Shown: piece after piece, positions 53,430 to 64,000 of the stretch | Layout: every line of letters starts with the position of its first letter | Position numbering within the stretch: the stretch's first letter is position 1 | Assembly: GCA_963575745.1 (NCBI GenBank) | Contig: CAUYUJ010020751.1 | Span: forward strand, 77,105 to 141,104 | DNA: 64,000 nucleotides | Source of the DNA: Prorocentrum cordatum | Lineage: Eukaryota > Sar > Dinophyceae > Prorocentrales > Prorocentraceae | Direction: 5' to 3' | Program-made: the position numbers and the translations under genes | The notes under the pieces: generated by a model | Database searches by the model: none | Told to the model about the DNA's origin: nothing | The model's input: the letters and a program-made list of their open reading frames with translations, nothing else

Positions 53430-54575
53430 TCAGGGGCAGACTCTAAGCGCCTGGAAAACCGCAAACATCTCGGCCCGAGGCACCGTCTGAGCGCCGCCAG
53501 GCAACCCCCCGAAGCGGGCCCGAATCGGGAGCCCACGCGGGCCCAGCTCGACCACGGCCCATCCACGCCGCCTAAGCTCGGGGCTGCTGCTGCACAGCCC
53601 CGAACCGTCGGTATAGACACGCCGCCCCCATGGCGCCACGGTCTCACCCCACGTGCACACAGGGAGCTTGTCAGGGACGGGGTCAAGAGCGACGGGGTCA
53701 GGCCGGAGGCCATACAAGGCCCCGAGAGAATCCCAGACCTGCATTCCCGCCTCGAACCGACCCGTGTCCCTGAGCTCAGACCTGCGCAAAAGAATATCAT
53801 ATGGGAAACAATTGCCCTGGGACGCTGGATGATTCAACACAGCGTCGCAGTCATATATCTGATGACCAAGAGAGCCTACAACATTCTTGCCACATAACTT
53901 ACACATGCTGATGTCGCTCAGGCCAGCCTCATACTTTCTCTCTTGCGACCACAAAGCGTTGCCTATCAAGCAGCGGACAGCTGCACGACGGGCATTGTCA
54001 CGAATCTTGAAGACTGCGATTCGCACTCCTCGGAGCCACAGACGCTCGGACCCAGCCTGCGGGAGGTGGGACAAAATCGTCCTAGCTTGCCACCTCTGGA
54101 TCCCCGACCGCAGCTGCGCCTTCACATCAAGCGGCGCGGTTCGCAACAAATCAATCTGAAAACCTTGGTCGTCCACCAGCACATGCGCAGAAGACATCGA
54201 CCAGCCGACACGGTGTAGACTGAGAAGCACTGCACTAATTGGGCCGCGGCATGGCTTCCACGTCGGCCTCTCGAAGATACGACCCCCGACAGCCACCCAC
54301 GCTTTTTGACGCCGGCCAAGCGAGAACCTCGAGTCCCCAATTGCAGCTGCATAGCGTTGGACCAGCTTCGCGCCCACTAAGGCCCCCGCCATGGCACGAA
54401 GGGTCCCGAGGGTCGGATCCGCGAGCCCAGAGACCCCAGCCCCGTGCGACCCAGCGGGCATGAGCCCAGTGCACCACAACAGACTCACCTTGCTGGACGC
54501 AGCACGACGGAGGGAGGCCAACTTGTCCCGACGCCGCAGCAACTTCTTAAGACGTAGCTGTTCTTGGGCCCTCAC
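53430..54575 (-). pseudogene. LINE-2 RT thumb and first half of RNase H
   Basis: An uninterrupted 381-codon frame. LGTLRAMAGALVGAKLVQRYA and GWSMSSAHVLVDDQGFQIDLL belong to the RT thumb/connection. CKLCGKNVVGSLGHQIYDCD is a CCHC-like zinc motif. WGRRVYTDGSGLCSSSPELR gives the first RNase H Asp, and TVPRAEMFAVFQALRVC the Glu. The frame stops in the middle of RNase H at a CCCC run; the family sequence continues in the next entry. Confidence 0.8.
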
Positions 54576-55490
54576 AGGCCTTCCAGAAAAAAACGGGGGG
54601 GGGGATGACCAAGGTTTCGCATATGGGTGCGGCTACGGAGCTTCACCAGACGAGCAGACGACGACAAGTTCGACGACACTCTCACTGCCGTAGCCACATA
54701 CCCACTCTTGGCCGCTTGGAGGATTAACCCTAGCTTGAGGACCTGGCTGCAATACCATCTAACCGCGGCGGGTGAAATGTCACTGAACTTAGACAGCTTA
54801 CCAACCCACTGAAAGATGGAATCGCCCATGAGGACCCTGGGCCAGACCGTAGGGTATAGGGTCCTCATCTTAACGATCACGCGGTGGAGGAGCACATGCA
54901 TCATAGTGTTGGCGTGGCTACATCCAGCAAGGATGCCTTGATTGGGCACGACCTGCCGCGACACCGAACCGAACGCCTGAATCACCCTAGGGCACCGATA
55001 GGATGCAAGGACCATCCACATCATCCGAGGCGGGTATCCAACCTGCCTGGCTTCGGCAAACAGTCGCTCCACGATTACACACTCATAACATTTAAACATG
55101 TCCAAGAACACGCTCACAGAGTACTCCCCAACCGCCGTTGCAGCCTCCGCCTCCATATTATGGTCAAAGGCGGCGTCGGACGCACTAGCCGCTAGCCCCT
55201 GGCCCTGGGCCCCAAAAGGAAGGGTCACGGTTCGCCTCCCCCCAGGCCTGGGAGACAGGTTTTCTCACCCGCCCCCAGAGGCGGAGCATGGAGTTCAAAA
55301 GCGCAATCAACCGAAGCCCCCCCGCGGGTCTGGGCAAACGGACCAAGCGGGCTTGAATCCGAGACCCGGGCCACGCAAGAAGCCTCTCGCAGGCCTTGAA
55401 AAGACTAGCAACAGTTTGCAAGCACTGGTCAGAGACGGCGAGCATGGACCTGGGGTTCAGCCCAAGCATCCCAGCAAGAAGCCAAATCAT
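54572..55490 (-). pseudogene. LINE-2 reverse transcriptase, two frames
   Basis: The fingers are in one frame (55490-55185): ACERLLAWPGSRIQARLVRL, LIALLNSMLRLWGRVRKPV. The palm is in another (55228-54572): VSVFLDMFKCYECVIVERLF (motif A), VVPNQGILAGCSHANTM (motif B), RVLMGDSIFQWVGKL (motif C). In motif C the first catalytic Asp is Gly (GGC, 54824-54826), the same substitution site as in LINE-1. The change of frame near 55200 lies close to G/C homopolymers, and another near 54595 is at a run of ten or so Cs on this strand. Confidence 0.8.
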
Positions 55491-56306
55491 CTTCCGAAAC
55501 AGCGCGGCTTATGAAACTCTGGATCTGGGCCCTCTCGTCGACGGGAGGGAACCTCGCACACCCAATCTTCGGCTCGACGTGAAACTTCTGCGGCTCATCA
55601 GGAACGCGGCGACACAGACTTCTCTCCACCAGGCCTAGCTCAAGGAGAACAGGCTTGTGCGGGAAAAGATCGGCCCCTTCCTCGACGGCCAGCTCACCCA
55701 CTGCATGGGCCAGGGACAGCGATACGAAGAAGAAGTCGCGCACCGTGCCAGGGAGCGACTGCGCACACGTCGGCACCTGCGGCGCCACACGGATGGCTCC
55801 TGCAGCGTGGAACCAGTCGCCCAACAGGTCGCCCTCCATGTTCCAGTCCCCGCCTATGACCCACGCTATACCCTGGCGCGACAGCTGGCTGGCGTAGCCG
55901 ATGGCCGTCTGCACAATTTCCAGGTTCTGGGCCCCGAGACCCTCTCCTACCACTAGGTACACGGAGAGCAGGACGATGCCGCCTGCACGGCCCCAGCGAG
56001 CATGAGCAGCCACCAGACGCCCTGGGATCAGCACGTGGTCGGTGAGCTGGGGAGGGGCTGAGACGAGAACGTGGACAGGCGCGATCACGGCGACGCCGCC
56101 GCATGAACCTCCTCTGCCTGTGTCAATCGCCTCTGCCCACACACCGCGAAACCCTTTGGCGGCCTCCTTGGACTGCAATGCAACTCAGCGAAACGGTCGT
56201 CTCTCGCGTGGTGCTCTTGCACAAGAACCAAGTAATTATCAATTCCATGGACGCTCAGCATATCTAACAGCGGGCCGTGGGATGATGCGCCAGCTGTAAT
56301 CACACC
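55429..56306 (-). pseudogene. LINE-2 endonuclease domain (EEP type), frameshifted
   Basis: The N-terminal part (56306-56085 frame) reads LLDMLSVHGIDNYLVLVQEHH, with the Glu motif. Near 56150 the coding moves to the frame of 56178-55429: GGVAVIAPVHVLVSAP, ILLSVYLV-like core, AWVIGGDWNMEGDLL (GDWN motif), VRDFFFVSLSLA and LFPHKPVLLEL (last His motif). All main motifs are present, so the nick-making domain was probably functional before the frame break. Confidence 0.75.
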
Positions 56307-56929
56307 GCGGATCGGGCCAGGCTTGCCCGAACCGACTGAAACATCACTGCGTCCTGACACTGTGCATGATAGCCCTCGCTGGCTGCATGCGGCCGAGGGT
56401 CTGGACGGGGGGGCTGCCACCGACTCGAGCAGCACGGCACCCGACCTCGGGGACATGTAGTCTGGCAGGTAGAACTTGGGCGCGTGCCCATCTCCCGCTG
56501 CCACTACCCATGGTGGGGCCGCGCCCCCTGCCCCCGGGGCCGCCCCATCTCCAGCGGCAGCGGCGGCCGCCCGCTGGAGCAGACCAACCCCTTCCACGGC
56601 CGCCACGAAGATGTGCTGGAGCCTTCCTGACCTCTCTGCCCGCTCGCTGGAGGCGCCCCAGGCTGCTGGCGCCCTCAGCGTCACGGGTGAGTGCGGCCCC
56701 ACAGGAAGCCCCAGCCATAGCCGCGCCGCCAGGCCCCGAAGACGCCGAGGACGCAGGACATGGGGCAGCAAGGGCCGCGCCCCCTGCCCCAGGGCCCGCC
56801 CTTTCTCCCGCGGCGGTAGCGACCGCCTGCGGGAGCATGTAGACTGGCAGCACACGCCCACCATGACACCTCGGCATCGCCTCAGCGGGGCAGAAGAGCT
56901 GCAGCAGGAGCGCGGCGCCCACCCACAGC

Positions 56930-58177
56930 TTACTTCGTGTCGACGCGGGGCCTCTTCGACACCCTGCTGAGCTGCTCGCCAAACCGCTTGATGTGCCCTC
57001 GTGGCTCCCCCTCGCTGCCAGGGGGCTCGGCGTCGAAGACCACACGGTAGAAGGCTTGCAGCTCGTCCAGGTCGCCGTCGTCGGCAGGGACAGGAAGATG
57101 CTCGGCAAGGTCGGCAGCTCCTGCACACGCACTGCCAGCACTGGTGGCCGCGGCGCTGGTGGGCGGCTCAGCCGCGGCAGCTCTCTCCTGCGCGCGCCCT
57201 CGCTCCGCTGCGGCAGCATCAAGCCCGCGAAGCTTCGCGAAGTTAGCCTGGATAGACTCGGCCAGAGACGCGTCCGCACCGACCGCCTCCAGCATCTTGC
57301 CCACGTCGGAGACCGACAGGTCCAGGGCGGGGACCGTCGCCTTGAGAGAGAAGACGCCCGCCTCAGGGCGCGGCGCCAGCGCCGCGGCGCTGCGCCTGTC
57401 CGCCTCGGCGGCCACGAGCTCCTTGGACGTCTCCAGCAGCGCCTTCTCTGCATCGGCGACGGCCAGCTGGATCTCCTGGATCTGCGCGTGCAGCTTGTCC
57501 AGGGCGGCCTGCTGGCGCTCCTTCTTCTTCTCGAGCGCCGTGCAGCGATTGGTGAGGAGGTGAAGACGGGCTCCGATCGGCTTATCGGCCAAGATCTTAG
57601 CCCTGAGCCGCTCCTGCTCTGCGACCATCGCGGCCTTGTGCGAAGCCAAGAGCTCGTCGGGGGCGTCCCCAATGGCGGCGATGGCGGCGGTGAGACGCTC
57701 GAGCACAGCCTTGTCCGCCTCGGGGCCCGCAGGCTTGTCGGCGCCAGGGCTGTCGACCTGCATCGCTGAGGCCCCACCGCCCGACTGCCGCGACGCCACG
57801 AGCTGCTTCTTGAGCTCCTGGATCTCGCGGTCCTTGGCGGCGGCCTCCTTCTTGAGACGCTCTCCCTCGGCAGCAGCACGGCGCTCGGCCGCGAGAGGCC
57901 GTGGTGCCTGCGCAGCGTTCGCCCCATTGCCACCTGCTGGGCGCGGGCCGAAGTAGGCTGCGCCCTTGGCGACCTTGCACGCCTTTCAGAACGTGCAATC
58001 CGCCTTGTTCCACCATCTCTCGCCCGTCTTCTCGTTCGTGCACCACCTGCAGAGCCACGCATGCGCATTCTGGATGCGGTGTTGCTGGTGACCCGAGGGC
58101 GCCATCGACCAGCCCCTGAGCCTTGGGGCAGAGGCAACAGAGCGGGAAAGAGAGTGCTGCGCCGTCTGGCGGCTCAC
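56930..58177 (-). pseudogene. LINE-2 ORF1, zinc/coiled-coil protein with in-frame TGA
   Basis: One frame, 416 codon positions, interrupted only by TGA at 57986-57988. Before the stop is HAWLCRWCTNEKTGERWWNKADCTF, which with the following KACK looks like a Cys-rich zinc motif; the stop falls where a third-pair Cys may be expected. After it are a Pro/Ala segment, a coiled-coil region (RLRAKILADKPIGARLHLLT, KKERQQAALDKLHAQIQ, AVADAEKALLETSKELVAAE), then FYRVVFDAEPPGS and a basic end (SKRPRVDTK). A role in RNA binding is inferred from position. A single-base decay, readthrough or sequencing error could explain the stop. Confidence 0.7.
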
Positions 58178-58253
58178 GCAGCGGTACGTTGAAAGCTCGG
58201 AAGTCTAGCCGCGGACTAGCGGTATCCACTTGTTCCACAGGGGAACTCAAAAC

Positions 58254-58273
58254 CTTGAGCCAAATGGCTACGG
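58254..58273 (-). other. Relict dinoflagellate spliced leader
   Basis: The minus strand reads CCGTAGCCATTTGGCTCAAG, the conserved dinoflagellate trans-splicing leader with one T missing from its T run; the preceding base T fits the variable first position. It lies about 75 bases upstream of ORF1. Dinoflagellate nuclear mRNAs receive this leader by trans-splicing, so its presence in the genome marks a reverse-transcribed, trans-spliced RNA. Confidence 0.9.
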
Positions 58274-58289
58274 AGACGGAGGAGGAGGA

Positions 58290-58515
58290 GGAGGAGGAGG
58301 AGACGGAGAAGGAGAAGGAGGAGGAGGAGAAGGAGGAGGAGGAGGAGGCGGAGGAGGAGGAGGAGAGGACGCAGGAGGAGGAGGAGGAGGAGGAGACGCA
58401 GGAGGAGACGCTGGAGGAGACGGAGGACCGGGGAGGAGAGCAGGGGGACCGCCTGGAGGTCGTGAGGGAGGAGGGAGGGGAGAAGGGGAGGGGGAGGGGG
58501 AGGAGAAAGAGGGGG
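58290..58515. repeat. (GAG)n/(GGA)n purine tract
   Basis: GGAGGA and GAGACG triplets immediately 5' of LINE-2. Confidence 0.95.
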
Positions 58516-59232
58516 GTACAGTGGGGGCGTTGACCTAAGGAACCCTAAATTAAGGAACGAGGCCCCTTTTTCCATAAGCTAACCTTCTATTTCCTATCGA
58601 AAACATAAGGAAACCCTGAGGCAAGCTGCGAAACACTTAAGGAACGCGGAGCCCCTCCCCAACAAAAAGGGTTCCTTCTTCAGGGCCCCGACTGTAAGGA
58701 GGGGGCCAAGGAGGAGAGAGGAGCAGAAGGAGGAAGCGCCTCCACGAGGATGGGACATGATGGATGGGATGGGATTGGACATGGCGGGGTGGACGGGCAA
58801 TATGGGGTGGGACTTGATGGAACATGATGGAGTGGGACGGGGTCGGATGGGACGCTGCGGAGTGGCATGAGAAGAGTACGAGAAGTTACAGAAAGAGAAG
58901 CGCGACAGGGCCGCAGGAGAGGAGAGAAGACAGGGAGCCAGCGATATAGGGGAGGTTTCGTCCCCGTGTCCGGAGGCACGAATCCGTTCCAGTTCAGGTC
59001 GTCTAGTGTTCGAGACTCCTCTAGGGAGGGAGGGGTCGAGGGCATGACCGGCGAACGGATCGCATCATTCGCCCCCTTCTCCACTTCGCCCTCCGACTGC
59101 TCCGCATGTCTTGACTATTCTTACCCCTCCCCAATTCCTCCACTTCTCCTTCTCTTCCAGTTCACCCTGCTCCTCCTCCTCCTCCTCGTCATCCTCCTCC
59201 TCCTCATCCTCCTCATCCTGCTCCAGTCCTTT
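58516..59232. other. GATGGGA-rich stretch and TCC tract
   Basis: 58735-58865 has degenerate GGGATGG and GGGACATGATGG units, and 59160-59228 is TCC-rich. No gene recognised. Confidence 0.5.
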
Positions 59233-59600
59233 TCCTGATCAATAGCTCCTCCCTGTCGCACACCGACACTTGTCAGTAGCGCGGGCCGGGCACTTCGCCT
59301 GAGACTTCCTCTCAATGTATGTTCCTGAAGCTTGAATTTGAATCAGTCTCAAGGATTGAGGGCGGGCTATTTCAAAAATGTAGCTTTGGCATTGGCCCCA
59401 CGCACGTTCGTCTGAAAAGTTCGCCACAGCTTACCTGATGGAGGGCGGGCCGTCTTCAAAATGTGGATTTCGCCTGAGCGCGGCGCACATTCAGAGTTTG
59501 CAACAGTCTCACGGATGGAGGGCGGTCCCTTTTCAAAATATGGTTCTCGCCTTATCAACAGTTTCACGGATTCGCATGGTTGAAGTCCCAGGAACGCCGT
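59233..59600. repeat. Tandem repeat family Q, site 3
   Basis: Opens CCCTGTCGCACACCGACAC with GGGCCGGGCAC. GATGGAGGGCGG-type unit starts lie at 59356, 59438 and 59515 (82 and 77 bp apart), each with TTCAAAATGTGG and CGCCTGAGCGCGGCGCACATTC-type blocks. Confidence 0.7.
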
Positions 59601-59824
59601 TTTGGCGCAATTTGGGAGTGTCAACACGCAACAGTCACACTCGTTCGCGGTGTTGAAGACCCAGGGATTGTGCTTTGGAGCGATCGGGGATTCTAAGACG
59701 GTTATCTTCCAGTGGGACGTCTTCCAATGGGACACTTCCCAGAATGAGCATAAATAATTGCAGCGACCTCTGAAGACGGCACTTGGAGGGGGGTGTATTG
59801 CAACATCGTTGCTACGTCTCAGGT

Positions 59825-59875
59825 TTACACTGGTCCTCCTCCTCCTCCTCCTCCTCCTCCTCCTCCTCCTCCTCC

Positions 59876-59960
<85 letters not shown>

Positions 59961-60032
59961 TATCATTATCATCAGCATGATCATCGTCCACCTCATTTCT
60001 CCTATTTTCCTCTGCCTCCTTCCTGTTATTCG

Positions 60033-60078
<46 letters not shown>

Positions 60079-60266
60079 GATCATCATCATCATCATCATC
60101 ATCATCGTCATCGTCCTCGTCAGCATCATCATCATCATCATCATCAGCATCAGCATCAGCATCAGCATCATCATCGTCTTCAGCAGCAGCAGCAGTATCA
60201 TCATAATTGTCATCATCATCAGCATCATCATCGTCATTATCAGAATCACCATCAGTAGCAGTATTA

Positions 60267-60310
<44 letters not shown>

Positions 60311-60539
60311 CCATGGTCATCGTCGTCATCATCATCAGCATCATCATTGCCATCGTCTTCATCATCGTCGTTCTTCTCAGTCCTCCTGTCCTCTGATGTC
60401 TCCTCCCATTCAGCCTTATCATCATCATCAGCAGCATCGTTGTCGTCAGCATGATCGTCGTAACAATGACGGCTATCGTCGGCAGCATCATCATCATCAT
60501 CATCAGAAGCATAATCACCATCATCATCATCACCATCAG

Positions 60540-60577
<38 letters not shown>

Positions 60578-60677
60578 GCATCATCATCATCATCATAGTC
60601 ATGATCATGATCATGATCATGATCATGATCATGATCATCATTAGCATCATCATTATCACTATCATTATTATTATTAA

Positions 60678-60712
<35 letters not shown>

Positions 60713-61481
60713 GCATCAGCATCGGCATCAGCATCATCATCATCATCATCATCAGTATCGTTAGTATCGCCATCGTCATCGTCATCGTCATCGTTATCAT
60801 CATCCTCTCTATCACAATCATCGTCCGCGAAATCGGTAGCAACAGCCTCATCATCATCACCGTCAGCATCCTTATCAGCATCATCATCAAAATCGTCATC
60901 AGCATCATCAACATCATCATCATCATCAGCGTCATCATCATCGTCAGTAGCATCACCTCCATCCCCAGCATCATCATCGTCATCGTCCTCGTCATCAGCA
61001 TCATGCCCCATGATCCACATCCACAGAATCACCATCATCATCACCGCCACATCCACTATCATCATCACAATACACAACTACATCATCATCAGCATCAGCA
61101 TCATCATCATCAGCATCATCATCAGCATCATCCTCTTCAGTCCGCATGTCATAAAATTCATAATCATCATAACCACCGCATCCACCAACATCATCATCAT
61201 CACAATCCACAGCATCCACAGCTATATCACCATCCACCATGGTCCTCATCATGTTCATAAGCATCATCATCAGAAGCAGCAGCCGCTGCATCATGATAAT
61301 CATGATCATCATCATCAGCATCACCAACATCATCATCACCGTCGTCGTCGGTGTCGTCATCCTTCTCGCCACATCAGCAGAAGCAGCATCCGCATCAGCA
61401 CCATCAGCATCATCATCAGCAGCAGCAACAACGTCTGCCGAGGTCGTCACCATCCGTCTTATCAGCATCATCAACATCATG

Positions 61482-61561
<80 letters not shown>

Positions 61562-61770
61562 GAGCAGCATCATCATAAGATGAGCAGAAGCATCATCATC
61601 TCACTCCAATCAGCATCGCCAGCAGCAGCAGCATCGTCAGAACCGTCAGCATCATCATCAGTCGCAGGCGTAATCATCATCGGCGTCGTCGCAATCATCA
61701 TCATCATCATCACCATCACCATCACCATCGCTACCACCATCACCATCACAGGCATCGTCACCATGAACAA
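59825..61770. repeat. Compound (TCC)n-(TCA)n array 3
   Basis: TCC triplets to 59876, then an imperfect CAT array of about 1.9 kb with CGT, CAG and CAC variants. Same order and strand as arrays 1 and 2. Confidence 0.95.
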
Positions 61771-61895
61771 CAACAACAAACAACAAAAACAACAACAACA
61801 ACAATAATAATAACAACAGCAACAACAACCAGAACAACAACAACAACAACAACAATCACAACAACAACAACAATAACAACAACAGCAATAAACGA
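61771..61895. repeat. (AAC)n microsatellite
   Basis: AAC/CAA triplets with AAT variants. Confidence 0.95.
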
Positions 61896-61904
61896 CAACT
61901 CATT

Positions 61905-61985
61905 CAACGTGTATATCCCGAACCCTCGATACCCGCCCTCTTCGTCTTCGGCCGTACCCCCTTGAGGGTATAGTTTTCTTACCTG
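61905..61985. repeat. Short dispersed repeat R, copy 2
   Basis: ACCCTCGATACCCGCCCTCT, then TCGTCTTCGGCCGTACCCCC and GAGGGTATA. Copies lie at 62808-62880 and, inverted, 19965-20045. Confidence 0.7.
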
Positions 61986-62575
61986 CAACGTGTACTTCGC
62001 GCCGTCCCTGAGGCAGGGGAAGAGAGGACGGATGAAAGGAAGGGACAAGGGGGAGGGAGGAGGATGGAGCACAAGAGAGGTTAGGAGGAGAGGGGCTATG
62101 AGCAGAAAACACGATCGGGCGGGTAGACCCTACAAGGCGGGTCGGGAAGGAGGGCCCAGGCGACCAGGTCGAGCAGGCGGGTTGCTGAAGCGTACGTCCT
62201 GCATGAATCGCGAGGAGGTCTCGAGCGACAGCTCGATTCCCAAATCAATCGTGAACAAAATCCACAGCGAGAGCATGACTCCTGAATGTCGAGGGCGCGG
62301 CGTTCGAATAAATTGCAAAGAAATCCCACGCGACAGCGCGATTCTTGAATAATTGGTGCGGAAGTGTCGTGCGACAGTGCGATGTGGGAATTTATTGTGA
62401 CGAAGTATCAGGCGAGAGGCGTTGTTGTTGTAGTTCGGGGCCCGACAACGTAGTTTGAGGAGGAAGACTTTCCCTGATACAAAGCAAGTTGCGACCCCCG
62501 CGAAGGGCACTTCAATTGAAAAACATGTATGCCAACGGAGGGGATCAACAATAATTAGTCACTTCTGCATTGAGA
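61986..62575. repeat. ~60-bp degenerate repeats (GCGACAGCGCGATTC)
   Basis: 62210-62410 has four units with GCGACAGCNCGATTC and GAATNAATTG-type ends. The rest shows nothing recognisable. Confidence 0.5.
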
Positions 62576-62579
62576 GTTC

Positions 62580-62600
62580 CACAACAACAACAATAACAAA

Positions 62601-62644
<44 letters not shown>

Positions 62645-62648
62645 GCAA

Positions 62649-62712
<64 letters not shown>

Positions 62713-62719
62713 GACGACG

Positions 62720-62756
<37 letters not shown>

Positions 62757-62762
62757 CGACAC
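62580..62762. repeat. (AAC)n/(CAACAG)n microsatellite
   Basis: AAC triplets with a CAACAG hexamer block in the centre. Confidence 0.98.
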
Positions 62763-62807
62763 TCAGTTTAAAATTGGTCGCTCTTATCTGCTCGAGTGCC
62801 CGTTGAC

Positions 62808-62880
62808 GCGTATTTCCCAAACCCTCGATACCCACCCACTTCGTCTTCGATCGTACCCCTCTTGGGGGGTATACCTTTCT
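62808..62880. repeat. Short dispersed repeat R, copy 3
   Basis: ACCCTCGATACCCACCCACT, then TCGTCTTCGATCGTACCCC and GGGGGTATACC. As at copy 2, it follows an (AAC)n array. Confidence 0.75.
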
Positions 62881-62989
62881 TCCCTGCGGCCGGGCCCCGG
62901 CAAGCGGCGGGGCGGCCGCAGACCGCCAGCCCGGCCAGCGGCAGCGCTGATCGGCGGCAACCCGACCCCAAGATGGACGGACAGGGAAC

Positions 62990-63021
<32 letters not shown>

Positions 63022-63105
63022 GCGACGACGACAAACGACGTCGACGACGACGACGACGGCGGCGACGACGACGACGACGACGAGCGAAAGCGAGAGCGAG
63101 AGAGA
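62990..63105. repeat. (ACG)n triplet array
   Basis: GACGACG triplets ending in GCGAGAGCGAGAG. Confidence 0.9.
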
Positions 63106-63129
63106 GAACGACAGCACGGCAACGAAAAG

Positions 63130-64000
63130 CACGAAGTAGGCCACGAAGGGCGACAGCGGGGACACGAAGGGAATGCGTATGGGGCTACGAAGAAAGCGAA
63201 CGAGCGGGGGCCACGAAGGGCAGCTAATACGGGCCCACAGAAGGCAACGACGGGGCCATTGAGGGTAGTAACTGGGCCACGTAGGACAGCGAGGGGGCCA
63301 CAAACGGCGACAGCGGGCCACGAAGGGCATGCACATGGGGCCACGACGGGCGCGAATGAGCGGGGGCCACGAAGGGCATACGTATATTGGGCCGCGGAGG
63401 GCAATCACGGGGCCACTGAGGGCAGCAACGGGGCCACGAAGGTCAACGAGGGGGCTACGAAGGGCGACAGCGGGGCCATGATGGGCATGCATATGGGGCC
63501 ACGACGGGCGCGAACGAGACGATGCCACGAAGGGCATACATATCTGGGGCCACGAAGGGCAGCGATGGGGCCACGAAGCGCCGCAACGGGGCCACGACGG
63601 GCAGCGAGGGGGCCGAAAGGGCTGCAACGGGGCCACGAAGGGCAGCGACAGGGCCACGAGGGGCTGCAACGGGGCCACGAAGGGCAGCGAGGGGGCCGCG
63701 AAGGGCTGCAACGGGGCCACGAAGGGCAGCGACGGGGCCACGAACGGGTGAGACGGGGCCACGAACGGCAGCGAGGGGGCCACGAAGGGATGCAACGGGG
63801 CCACGAAGGGCAGCGAGAGGGCCACGAAGGGCTGCAACGGGGCCACGAAGGGCAGCGAGGGGGCCGCGAAAGGCTGCAACGGGACCGCGAAGGGCAGCGA
63901 CGGGGCCACGAACGGGCGCACCAGGGCCACGAAGGGCAGCGAGGGGGCCACGAAGGGCTGCAACGGGGCCACGAGGGGCAGCGACGGGGCCACGAAGGGT
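63130..64000. repeat. 21-bp minisatellite running off the right edge
   Basis: GGGGCCACGAAGGGCAGCGA and GGGGCCACGAAGGGCTGCAA units alternate with a 21-base period, cleanest at 63540-64000 and decaying leftward. Because 21 is a multiple of three, the minus strand stays open for hundreds of codons as a heptapeptide (VAPSLPF / VAPLQPF) repeat that enters from beyond the window. A repetitive protein is possible but an unexpressed minisatellite is likelier. Confidence 0.85.

Larger units (their letters stand above)
52262..58288 (-). mobile_element. LINE-2: non-LTR retrotransposon with 5' spliced leader
   Basis: Read 58273 to 52277: relict spliced leader, ORF1, endonuclease, RT, RNase H, Cys-rich tail, ~200-bp 3' region. 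The flanks AGACGGAGGAGGAGG at 52262-52276 and 58274-58288 match (17 bases if the preceding GG is counted), a plausible target duplication although in purine-rich DNA. The left copy starts exactly where the leader ends, which supports the boundary. Coding is broken by an in-frame TGA and several frameshifts. No poly(A) tail was seen at the proposed 3' end. Confidence 0.85.

Noticed and set aside
56344-58137. 597-codon minus-strand Arg/Ser/Pro-rich frame over LINE-2 ORF1
   Set aside because: It overlaps the recognisable ORF1 in another phase and shows only GC-driven composition.

Overview
The window looks like accessory, repeat-dominated nuclear DNA of a dinoflagellate. The evidence is a relict dinoflagellate spliced-leader sequence at 58254-58273, two non-LTR retrotransposons of the apurinic-endonuclease / reverse transcriptase / RNase H / CxxC-tail type seen in dinoflagellate genomes, a DIRS-order tyrosine-recombinase retroelement, high GC, and very long trinucleotide arrays. 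I found no convincing host gene, rRNA, tRNA or CRISPR array. Most long open frames here are artefacts of microsatellites or of GC-rich stop-poor DNA. All calls rest on reading the sequence and on knowledge of the families; no search was run.

Layout. 1-7.9 kb: foldback/MITE copies, a 77-bp minisatellite, (GAG)n, (CA)n and (GGC)n tracts, and one copy of a dispersed ~1-kb repeat (family X). 7.9-14.3 kb: LINE-1 on the minus strand, decayed by frameshifts (ORF1 coiled coil, endonuclease, RT, RNase H, zinc tail). 14.5-26.6 kb: purine/pyrimidine tracts, two ~1.8-2.0 kb CAT arrays, (CA)n arrays and MITE copies. 26.6-30.9 kb: minisatellites, a 178-bp foldback element, and CTTGGGG-rich degenerate repeats. 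30.9-36.8 kb: a ~5.9-kb DIRS-order element on the minus strand, with split direct repeats at its ends and RT, RNase H, tyrosine recombinase and cytosine-methyltransferase-like coding. It sits inside a ~870-bp repeat whose uninterrupted copies are still present at 37-38.7 kb. 36.8-40.5 kb: more of that repeat. 40.5-45.2 kb: a 34-bp perfect palindrome, a MITE and a triplicated ~1-kb repeat separated by (AAC)n. 45.2-52.2 kb: foldback copies, a 101-bp minisatellite, two inverted copies of family X, and a MITE with perfect 8-bp target duplications. 52.3-58.3 kb: LINE-2 on the minus strand, with a relict spliced leader at its exact 5' end and possible target duplications. 58.3-64 kb: purine tract, a third CAT array, (AAC)n arrays and a 21-bp minisatellite running off the right edge.

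The functional content is therefore mobile DNA. Two copy-and-paste LINEs and one recombinase-integrated retroelement, all damaged to different degrees, sit among non-autonomous hAT-like and foldback elements. The most informative items are the split-direct-repeat DIRS element with its empty-site paralogues and methyltransferase-like domain, the LINE carrying a trans-splicing scar, and the MITE family with clean 8-bp duplications.
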